From positions 1-9,771 of the forward strand of contig CAMVHY010000031.1 in the NCBI GenBank assembly GCA_947167415.1: a stretch of 9,771 nt of DNA, given 5' to 3'. Made by a program: the position numbers and the translations under genes. Numbering within the stretch: the first letter of the stretch is position 1; each line of letters begins with the position of its first letter. The stretch comes from an uncultured Clostridia bacterium. GTDB lineage: Bacteria > Bacillota > Clostridia > Lachnospirales > CAMVHY01. Below the pieces are notes generated by a model. That model saw only the letters and a list, made by a program, of their open reading frames with translations, ran no database searches and had not been told where the DNA came from. Below, in pieces: positions 1-5,126 of the stretch.

Positions 1-239
1 CTCCAAAACGCAACAGACTTGAACAACGTGATTTTAAAGGTTTTAAGGTTTTAAAGAAAAGAGACAATAGTCTCATCGTAAATTTTGTTGCTTTAAACAT
101 ATTATCGAGAAAAAATAATTTCCTTGCTTTTAAGCGTTGGCGCGGTATCGCCACCCGATCTAGATACGCTAAAACGCTCGATGGTTTTATCGCTTCTATT
201 TATGTTCGTTATATCTTTATGTATTTGTCATTCTTTTAA
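1..239 (+). pseudogene. IS5-family transposase, degraded 3' end
   Basis: The third forward frame runs open from the window edge to TAA at 237-239. It reads PKRNRLEQRDF near the start and RWRGIATR at 135-158, followed by RYAKTLDGFIA. This is the C-terminal signature of DDE transposases of the IS5 family, which cut and paste an insertion sequence. The catalytic glutamate region is broken. In this frame the codons before the RWRG motif read SRKNNF, but one frame over, nucleotides 95-109 read KHIIE, the expected Arg/His-rich stretch ending in the catalytic Glu. One base too many in the A-run at 110-115 would explain the shift. The second frame is itself closed by TAG at 68-70, so at least one more lesion lies upstream. 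An extra Ser-Arg (TCTAGA) also sits inside the ATR-Y motif. I judge it inactive; the 5' part is outside the window. Confidence 0.75.
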
Positions 240-261
240 ATTTTTTTCATGTAGACAGTAT

Positions 262-365
262 CTAGGGAGTAAACGAAGTACCAAGTAAAATCTTCTGTCT
301 TCCCTCCTCAATACCAAACTTCTGCTTGATTTCCTTTCTGCTTAAAATTTATGAAATGCCCGCGT
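262..365. repeat. Direct repeat copy A, ~104 bp
   Basis: This segment matches 1133-1236 in direct orientation with no gaps, starting at CTAGGG and ending at GCCCG plus a few bases. I count about 12 differences in 104 positions, nearly all transitions. It begins 23 bp after the transposase stop, so it may be the right end of that insertion sequence or an independent miniature element. The non-genic stretch 240-537 holds this repeat, then 366-485, where I see nothing, then a terminator at 486-519. Confidence 0.8.
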
Positions 366-485
366 GTATGAAAAAAAATATAGAGAGTCAAATAAATCAA
401 ACAAGAACTTTATTTGCTATTGTGCTAAAAAATAAATTTTATAAAAGTATAATCTAAAATTTTTCTTAAAATAGCGAACAAAAAT

Positions 486-519
486 AAAAACGATCTTGCG
501 TTTTGAGATCGTTTTTTTT
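486..519 (-). terminator. Bidirectional intrinsic terminator
   Basis: Stem AAAAACGATCT (486-496) pairs with AGATCGTTTTT (506-516) around a 9-nt loop. There are T-rich tails on both strands, so it can stop transcription either way. On the minus strand it lies 22 bp beyond the TAA at 538-540 that closes the extended frame of the 622-1188 gene, and over 100 bp beyond that gene's present stop. No intact plus-strand gene ends near it. Confidence 0.75.
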
Positions 520-621
520 ACATAACTAACTTAAAACTTATTTGTTCAGCAGATTTTGTTTGTTGTTTTCGGTTTTAATATCTTGGTTGTTTGATATCTC
601 CAATTTTAAATCCAATGAGTT

Positions 622-1188
622 TTAGTCACTTTTAATAATCATCTTTTCATTGTTTTTGTTTTCAAAACAAATGCTTTTAATCAAAACAATTCCATAAGCC
701 AAACTTAATAAACCGCAAATAATTTCTAAAGTAAAAGCAAAAATAGAATGAAAAAAAGCCAGTGATGGGATAAAATACAGCATTACAAATGCAAACAAAA
801 TGATCAAAAATAAAACAGCATCCATACCAAATACAATCCATTTGTTTTTATTTTTCTTGGGAACAAAAAAAATTTTTAAAACCCATTTGTTAGCATTAGC
901 GTGTTTATTTACATCATTTTTTGGTTTTGTTTCCGCTATCTTTGAAATCTTGATTTGATCGATTAATTCTGATTTTTGTTTTTGATCCATATAATTTTCT
1001 TCAAGTACCACATTTATTTTTTTATTTCCATCTTCATCATTTTCAATAACAAATTTTAGATGTTCTTTTTCTAACTCCTTAAATATTTTTCGCAAATTCG
1101 CTATCGCTTTACAAAAAAAATATCTGACTAACCTAGGGTATAAACAAAGTATCAAGCAAAATCTTCTGTCTTCTCTTCTCAATGCCAA
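622..1188 (-). CDS. Unrecognised two-helix membrane protein, 5' end rebuilt by repeat and 3' end possibly truncated
   Basis: I do not recognise the family. The open frame has 188 codons from a TTG at 1186-1188, but its first ~18 residues are encoded inside direct-repeat copy B, so that start is doubtful. The first ATG is residue 67 (988-990), preceded by a weak GAAG ribosome site, and gives a 122-aa protein. Protein-like, charged sequence continues upstream of that ATG to about residue 28, so the original start was probably lost when the repeat arrived. The visible protein has a hydrophilic Lys/Asn/Asp-rich N-terminal half, a basic stretch, then two hydrophobic segments at about residues 118-140 and 145-172, and a short Lys/Asn-rich tail. 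After the TAA at 622-624 the same frame continues for 27 protein-like codons to TAA at 538-540, just before a terminator. The gene may therefore be nonsense-truncated. It is probably an inner-membrane protein of unknown role. Confidence 0.5.
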   Translation of the reverse strand: MALRREDRRFCLILCLYPRLVRYFFCKAIANLRKIFKELEKEHLKFVIENDEDGNKKINVVLEENYMDQKQKSELIDQIKISKIAETKPKNDVNKHANANKWVLKIFFVPKKNKNKWIVFGMDAVLFLIILFAFVMLYFIPSLAFFHSIFAFTLEIICGLLSLAYGIVLIKSICFENKNNEKMIIKSD

Positions 1189-1236
1189 ACTTCTGTTTGA
1201 TTTCCTTTCTGCTTAAAATTTATGAAACGCCCGTGC
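1133..1236. repeat. Direct repeat copy B, ~104 bp
   Basis: This is the partner of 262-365, about 88 percent identical by hand count. It separates two damaged genes: the minus-strand membrane protein reads out of its left side, and a plus-strand coding fragment begins six bases after its right side. That placement fits insertion into older genes. I see no clear terminal inverted repeats or target duplication. Confidence 0.8.
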
Positions 1237-1241
1237 GATAA

Positions 1242-1448
1242 CATAAAAGTAAAGACAAAAAATTTAAGTCCAAAAGAGATCCACAACAGAGTAAAATAAG
1301 TGTAGGTTATAAAATAAAATTTTACGATGATATAGCGTAAATTACAAATAATTTGAATCACAAAAACGAAAAAATATTAAAAGAACAGGAAGAGATGTCG
1401 AACAATAAATTGTTGCCTGCTGGTGAAATTAAAATTGATAAGCAGTAG
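1242..1448 (+). pseudogene. Coding fragment split by an in-frame TAA
   Basis: One plus-strand frame runs from just after repeat copy B to TAG at 1446-1448 and is interrupted only by TAA at 1338-1340. The first 32 codons are Lys-rich and end in KISVGYKIKFYDDIA. After the stop come 35 more codons including HKNEKILKEQEEMSNNKLL and a tail ending KIDKQ. The composition is protein-like rather than random for such A+T-rich DNA. The left end has no start codon and abuts the repeat, so this is most likely the 3' remnant of a gene whose 5' part was removed. The piece after the stop has an ATG at 1395-1397 but would code for only 17 residues. Family not recognised. Confidence 0.4.
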
Positions 1449-1488
1449 TTAAATTTAGCAAATATTTTGGTACAACGCTGTTTTATTA

Positions 1489-1516
1489 TTTACTTGGCAG
1501 AAAAATATATGATAAT
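1489..1516 (+). promoter_or_regulatory. Probable hydF promoter
   Basis: TTTACT at 1489-1494 and GATAAT at 1511-1516 are separated by 16 bp and fit a vegetative sigma-70/SigA promoter. The transcript would start about 50 bp before the hydF start. A purine-rich ribosome site, AGGTAGGTGA at 1554-1563, lies in between. Confidence 0.5.
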
Positions 1517-1575
1517 CTTGAGCTGGGTGTGTGAGCAAAGAACTTTAAAAGAAAGGTAGGTGAATAAATTATACG

Positions 1576-2796
1576 ATGGCTTATCCAAATAATATGTCGA
1601 AAAGTAATGTTTCTAGTTTTTTACAAACGCCTAATTCACTACGGACGCATATTGCAATTTTTGGCAAACCCAATTCTGGAAAATCATCTTTGATTAATAA
1701 AATTACCAAACAAAATGTTTCAATTGTCTCGCCTGTCGAAGGAACTACGACTGACCCAGTAAAAAAAGCTATGGAAATAAAAAATCTTGGACCGTGTTTA
1801 TTTATTGATACAGCCGGGATTAATGATATGAGTTGTCTTGGTGATTTGCGAAACAAAAAAACTTTGGAAGTTATAAATCAAATCGACATGGCAATCGTTT
1901 TGATAAATGAGCTTGACTTTGAAGAAGAACTTGAATTTATGAAAAAAATTCACGATGTGCCAAAAGTAATCGTGATTAATAAAATTGATATTTTAGAGCC
2001 AGATTATTTAAACGAGCTTGAAACAAAAATTTTTGAGACAACAAATTTACGACCGATAAAAATTAGTGCGCAAGAAAATATAAATATAGATCTACTGATA
2101 AATAATTTAATAAAAATAAAACCATATCAAGAAACGAGTATTGTTGGAGATTTAATTAATCATAGCAATTCTGTTTTGTTGGTTATGCCACAAGATATTC
2201 AAGCGCCTCAAGGAAGATTGATTTTACCGCAAGTTCAAATTATTCGCGATTTGCTCGATCATAAAGCAATAGTTACGTGTGTGACAAAAGAAAATTTTTT
2301 AGATGCGCTGAAAATCCTGAATCAAAATTTAAAGTTAATAATAACTGATTCGCAGATTTTTAATTTTATCGCTGAAAACACACCCAAAAATATAAAAATA
2401 ACTTCGTTTTCGATTTTATTGGCGCGTTATAAAGGCGATATAAAAGAATTTAAAAAAGGTGCAGATTTTATTGATAAATTAAAACCTGATTCAAAAATTT
2501 TAATTACCGAAGCATGTACACATATTCCGCTTGATGAAGATATTGGTCGCATAAAAATTCCAAGATTGTTAAAAAATTATTTAGGCTTTGATTTAAAAAT
2601 AGAATTTTCACGTGGCAATAATTTTCCGGAAGATTTGACTCAATATGATTTAATAATCCATTGTGGCGCCTGTATGTTTAATAAAAAATTTATGCTTTCT
2701 CGCATAAACCAAGCCAAAAAACAAAATATAAATATAACTAATTATGGACTAGCAATCGCGAAATTAAATCATATACTCGATAAAATTTATTTTTAG
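1576..2796 (+). CDS. hydF: [FeFe]-hydrogenase H-cluster maturation GTPase HydF
   Basis: HydF is the cytoplasmic scaffold on which the diiron subcluster made by the radical-SAM enzymes HydE and HydG is assembled and passed to the hydrogenase HydA. The 406-aa length is normal. The N-terminal Ras-like GTPase domain shows the P-loop GKPNSGKS (30-37), the EGTTTDP switch (55-61), DTAGI (78-82), NKID (135-138) and SAQ (164-166). A middle dimerisation region contains the family signature QAPQGRLILPQVQ (209-221). The C-terminal [4Fe-4S]-binding domain has CTH (314-316) and HCGAC (362-366), the CxH...HCxxC set, so all cluster ligands are present. The ATG at 1576 is used because an in-frame TGA lies at 1561-1563; the ribosome site is rather far, about 12 bp away. 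Met7 (1594) is a possible alternative with no ribosome site. No hydE, hydG or hydA is in the window. The gene is transcribed alone and ends at a strong terminator. Confidence 0.96.
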   Translation: MAYPNNMSKSNVSSFLQTPNSLRTHIAIFGKPNSGKSSLINKITKQNVSIVSPVEGTTTDPVKKAMEIKNLGPCLFIDTAGINDMSCLGDLRNKKTLEVINQIDMAIVLINELDFEEELEFMKKIHDVPKVIVINKIDILEPDYLNELETKIFETTNLRPIKISAQENINIDLLINNLIKIKPYQETSIVGDLINHSNSVLLVMPQDIQAPQGRLILPQVQIIRDLLDHKAIVTCVTKENFLDALKILNQNLKLIITDSQIFNFIAENTPKNIKITSFSILLARYKGDIKEFKKGADFIDKLKPDSKILITEACTHIPLDEDIGRIKIPRLLKNYLGFDLKIEFSRGNNFPEDLTQYDLIIHCGACMFNKKFMLSRINQAKKQNINITNYGLAIAKLNHILDKIYF

Positions 2797-2829
2797 AAAA
2801 AGACTTGCTAAATTAGACAAGTCTTTTTT
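2797..2829 (+). terminator. hydF terminator, bidirectional
   Basis: AAAAAGACTTG (2797-2807) pairs perfectly with CAAGTCTTTTT (2818-2828) around a 10-nt loop, directly after the hydF stop. The A-run on the left gives a U-tail on the minus strand too, so it can also end the convergent decayed gene at 2847-3146. Confidence 0.9.
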
Positions 2830-2846
2830 ATGTTTAATTATTTATT

Positions 2847-3146
2847 TCACACATTCCCTTTTTTAAAAAAACTAGCCACGACATGATACATATAAGAAGT
2901 TTGAGGTTTATTGTCTGATTTTGTATCATAAATCTCATGGCAATACCAATTTACAAAAAGAAGTGCGTTCCGTGCATAATCAAACTCAAAAAAACGCAGT
3001 AAAGAAATTTACTGTGCCTCGAAAGGTAATTATTATGAAAAAAGAAGGGAATTAAAAATTTCAGCTTTAACTTTTATATGATCTTTTTGATGTGTAACAT
3101 CCATAAAGTTTATATATTTTAAAATAAAATTTTTCCAGATACACAT
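2847..3146 (-). pseudogene. Decayed unrecognised gene with three internal TAA codons
   Basis: A single minus-strand frame gives convincing protein sequence on both sides of a cluster of stops. From ATG at 3144-3146 it reads through motifs such as MDVTHQKDHIKVKAEIF to LLFS. It then meets TAA TAA at about 3030-3035 and another TAA at about 3006-3008. Still in the same frame it continues as LLRFFEFDYARNALLFVNW, then YCHEIYDTKSDNKPQ and ASFFKKGNV, ending in TGA at 2847-2849. The C-terminal ~50 residues have normal aromatic and charged composition. I cannot name the family. The stops make a full product impossible under the standard code. The gene is convergent with hydF and would share its terminator. 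Upstream on this strand only a weak promoter-like pair (around 3207-3233, 15-bp spacing) is visible. Confidence 0.5.
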
Positions 3147-3396
3147 TCTTTCTTGTAGTTATATTGCCAAAAAAAGTTTTAATCGAACAAAATTAAAATG
3201 CTTGAAATTATATATAAGACAATTCTCAGTAAATACACTTTGACTTTGTAAAAACACAATAAATAAATGCGAAAATGCTAAATTAAACAAGGCATATATT
3301 TGCTAAAAAAATATTATAATCTCATCGTTGTATTTAACATGCTATCCGTTTGATAATCTGATTTCGGTAAAAACTAATAAAAAATATAATTATGTA
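3147..3396. other. Intergenic, no feature recognised
   Basis: This is very A+T-rich sequence between the decayed minus-strand gene and the promoter of the 3473 gene. Scattered TATAAT-like hexamers occur, as expected from composition. No open frame with a ribosome site, no RNA gene and no strong hairpin is apparent. The 5' end of the decayed gene may once have extended into it. Confidence 0.5.
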
Positions 3397-3425
3397 TTGA
3401 TAAATTATTTTTTTTGTTTTATAAT
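3397..3425 (+). promoter_or_regulatory. Promoter of the 262-aa membrane protein gene
   Basis: TTGATA (3397-3402) and TATAAT (3420-3425) at 17-bp spacing make a near-consensus vegetative promoter. It lies about 48 bp before the start at 3473. The ribosome site AAGGAG is at 3455-3460. Confidence 0.75.
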
Positions 3426-3472
3426 GAACACTGTCACAAATTTTTAATTTTAATAAGGAGTTTGGATATATT

Positions 3473-4261
3473 ATGTCAGAAATTATTAAACCTGAAACTA
3501 AAAAAGCTTTTAAAACTTGGGGAAATCGCGGGCTAAGGTTTTCAAAATTTGCCTGTGACGAAATAATTATTTTTGCCAAAGATTTTTGGGAAGCTTGTAA
3601 ATTTATCTACAAAAGCAATGATATGGGTGAGTGTTTGCCAGCGGTAAAAAGAAATTGGTGGAAGTTTGCCAAATATTTTGGGGTTTCCTGTGTTTTTTTT
3701 GGATTAAACTTGAGCTTAGTAGCAGTTGGTTTTGTTTTAGGATCGTTGATTATTTCTAAAATACTCAGTGTAACTTTGCCTTTACTAGATAATTATTTTA
3801 AAAACGCCAAAAAAGAAAACAAGAGTGTCCTAATTAAAGTTTATATTTCTTTACAGGCAGTACGAACTTTACTTCCTGTCATCGCTGTTTGTTTTTGCGT
3901 TGCGCATTTGTGGTTGCTATTACCGGGATTAATTATGATGTTTCTCGGTGGTTTTGTAGATCATAAAAAGCAAGCACAGAAAAAAATTAAAACAAATGAA
4001 TCGTTGCATGAAAAAGATGATAGAGATAAAAAAGAAAATCAAATAATAAGTAACATTAATATATCAAGTGTTAACCAACTCACAAATAAAATTGAACAAG
4101 CTAACCGATTGGCTAACGTTATTAATGCTATAGACATAAACAATGTAAAAAAATTGGGAACGAAGGATGATGATGGTTCTTTTTTTGGTTTATTGAAAAG
4201 AGGTATTGAAAACCATTTTATGCCTCCATCTTTTTTGAAAGAAAATGAAGAAATAAAATAA
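3473..4261 (+). CDS. Unrecognised membrane protein, 262 aa
   Basis: I do not recognise the family. The protein has four parts. Residues 1-65 are an amphipathic, aromatic and basic stretch with paired Trp at 62-63. A long hydrophobic region at about 68-104 could be one long or two short helices. A second hydrophobic block at about 127-162 contains a Leu-rich segment and LLPGLIMMFLGG, likely one hairpin or two helices. Residues 163-262 form a hydrophilic Lys/Asn/Glu-rich tail with KIEQANRLANVINAIDINNV, plausibly helical and coiled. There is no signal peptide and no catalytic motif. The start is fixed by AAGGAG at 3455-3460, 12 bp upstream, and a near-consensus promoter. It is a single-gene unit closed by the terminator at 4321-4352. 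The architecture (short hydrophobic core, long charged tail) resembles the 622-1188 product only in a general way. It is probably an inner-membrane protein with a cytoplasmic tail and a lineage-specific role. Confidence 0.8.
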   Translation: MSEIIKPETKKAFKTWGNRGLRFSKFACDEIIIFAKDFWEACKFIYKSNDMGECLPAVKRNWWKFAKYFGVSCVFFGLNLSLVAVGFVLGSLIISKILSVTLPLLDNYFKNAKKENKSVLIKVYISLQAVRTLLPVIAVCFCVAHLWLLLPGLIMMFLGGFVDHKKQAQKKIKTNESLHEKDDRDKKENQIISNINISSVNQLTNKIEQANRLANVINAIDINNVKKLGTKDDDGSFFGLLKRGIENHFMPPSFLKENEEIK

Positions 4262-4320
4262 GTGTATTTAGAGGTAAATAAAAATTATTTGCTAAAGCTA
4301 TAAATTTATTTTTGAATTGC

Positions 4321-4352
4321 AAGCACTCAATAAAAAAATTGGGCGCTTTTTT
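4321..4352 (+). terminator. Intrinsic terminator after the membrane protein gene
   Basis: AAGCACTCAAT (4321-4331) pairs with ATTGGGCGCTT (4338-4348), with one A-C mismatch and one G-U pair, and is followed by a T-run to 4352. It lies 60 bp past the stop at 4261. The -10 of the next gene follows immediately. Confidence 0.7.
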
Positions 4353-4360
4353 GTTATGAT
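4352..4360 (+). promoter_or_regulatory. Possible extended -10 promoter for yfcE and tRNA-Leu
   Basis: TGT followed by TATGAT (4355-4360) is an extended -10 with no convincing -35, because the -35 position falls in the loop of the preceding terminator. A transcript from here would start about 25 bp before the phosphoesterase ATG and could also carry the tRNA. Confidence 0.4.
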
Positions 4361-4389
4361 GAAAAAAAATAAATTATGGAGCGGTTTTT

Positions 4390-4932
4390 ATGAAATTAAT
4401 GTTTGCATCGGATTTACATGGTTCTTTATTTTTTTGTGAGAAATTAATGTACGAGTATGAAAAAGAAAGGCCGGATAAACTTATTTTGTTGGGAGATTTA
4501 CTGTATCATGGACCAAGAAATAGTTTGACAAAAAATTATGATACACAAAAAGTTGCCGAGCTTTTAAATTCAATTAAAAATAATATAATATGCGTGCGAG
4601 GAAATTGTGATTCTGAAGTTGATCAAGCTGTATTAAATTTTGAAATTCGCGCTGATTATATTAATATGTATCTCGAAAATAGATTAATTTTTTTGACGCA
4701 CGGTCATATTTATAATAAAAATCATTTGCCTTTTTTAAACTCCGGCGATATAATAATTCACGGTCATACTCATATTCCAACGATTGAAAAAATCGGTGAG
4801 ATAATTTATATAAATCCAGGATCAGTTTCTTTGCCTAGGGATAACGGCCAAAATTCTTTTATGTTATATTATAATCGTGAGTTTAAAATCAAAGATTTTT
4901 ATGATAATGTAATTATGCGGTTAAAAATTTAG
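4390..4932 (+). CDS. yfcE: YfcE/MJ0936-type metallophosphoesterase
   Basis: This is a 180-aa cytoplasmic calcineurin-like phosphodiesterase. The family hydrolyses phosphodiester model substrates using two divalent metals; the natural substrate of YfcE proteins is not settled. The metal and catalytic motifs are complete: SDLHGS with D8 and H10, GDLLYHGP with D36, RGNCD with N72 and D74, THGH with H104, and GHTH with H126 and H128. NPGSVSLPR then follows, typical of the YfcE subgroup. The length matches the family (E. coli YfcE is 184 aa). The start at 4390 is supported by GGAG at 4378-4381, 8 bp upstream. Its TAG stop (4930-4932) overlaps the first base of the tRNA-Leu gene, so the two are almost certainly co-transcribed and the mRNA is trimmed at its stop codon by RNase P. 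Confidence 0.92.
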   Translation: MKLMFASDLHGSLFFCEKLMYEYEKERPDKLILLGDLLYHGPRNSLTKNYDTQKVAELLNSIKNNIICVRGNCDSEVDQAVLNFEIRADYINMYLENRLIFLTHGHIYNKNHLPFLNSGDIIIHGHTHIPTIEKIGEIIYINPGSVSLPRDNGQNSFMLYYNREFKIKDFYDNVIMRLKI

Positions 4933-5014
4933 CCCGGATGGCGGAATTGGTAGACGCGCTGGACTTAGAATCCAGTATCCAAAAGATGTATCGGTTCAAA
5001 TCCGATTTCGGGCA
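4932..5014 (+). tRNA. tRNA-Leu (anticodon UAG)
   Basis: Type II tRNA of 83 nt. The acceptor stem GCCCGGA pairs with TTCGGGC, including one G-U, and A5014 is the discriminator. The D-arm region GGCGGAATTGGTAGACGCG is characteristic of tRNA-Leu. The anticodon stem CTGGA/TCCAG holds the loop CTTAGAA, giving anticodon TAG, which reads CUA and other CUN codons. The variable arm forms a short TATC/GATG stem. The T arm is ATCGG-TTCAAAT-CCGAT. CCA is not encoded. The 5' G is also the last base of the yfcE stop. Confidence 0.95.
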
Positions 5015-5015
5015 T

Positions 5016-5055
5016 AAAAAAGCCATTAGCTATTTTAGTTAAAAGGCTTTTTTTT
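5016..5055 (+). terminator. Terminator of the yfcE-tRNA unit
   Basis: AAAAAAGCC (5016-5024) pairs with GGCTTTTTT (5045-5053). An inner TTAGCT/AGTTAA stem extends the hairpin, and a T-run follows. It begins 2 bp after the tRNA 3' end. Confidence 0.85.
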
Positions 5056-5057
5056 AT

Positions 5058-5087
5058 TTGCTTTTGTGATTTTATTTTTTATATAAT
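5058..5087 (+). promoter_or_regulatory. gyrA promoter
   Basis: TTGCTT (5058-5063) and TATAAT (5082-5087) have 18-bp spacing. The predicted start is about 33 bp before the gyrA ATG. The ribosome site GAGGAAG lies at 5115-5121. Confidence 0.7.
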
Positions 5088-5126
5088 ATTAAACGTGAAA
5101 TAATATTTATAAGTGAGGAAGTTTTT

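Noticed and set aside
356..457. 33-codon plus-strand frame starting in repeat copy A
   Set aside because: No ribosome site, and it begins inside the repeat; the sequence past the repeat is low-complexity and could be chance.
1179..1361. 60-codon minus-strand frame starting at GTG, hydrophobic, ending in the repeat
   Set aside because: No ribosome site; its C-terminus is repeat copy B; the opposite strand carries the more protein-like frame at 1242-1448. The hydrophobicity is expected from T-rich codons.
1581..1856. Minus-strand frame within hydF
   Set aside because: Lies antisense inside the GTPase domain, whose own frame is fully conserved; no initiation signals.
2874..3052. Plus-strand open stretch of about 58 codons antisense to the decayed gene
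   Set aside because: No start codon near its beginning and no ribosome site; the minus-strand frame reads as the better protein.
3334..3579. Minus-strand frame over the promoter and start of the 3473 gene
   Set aside because: Overlaps a near-consensus promoter, ribosome site and start of a well-supported plus-strand gene.
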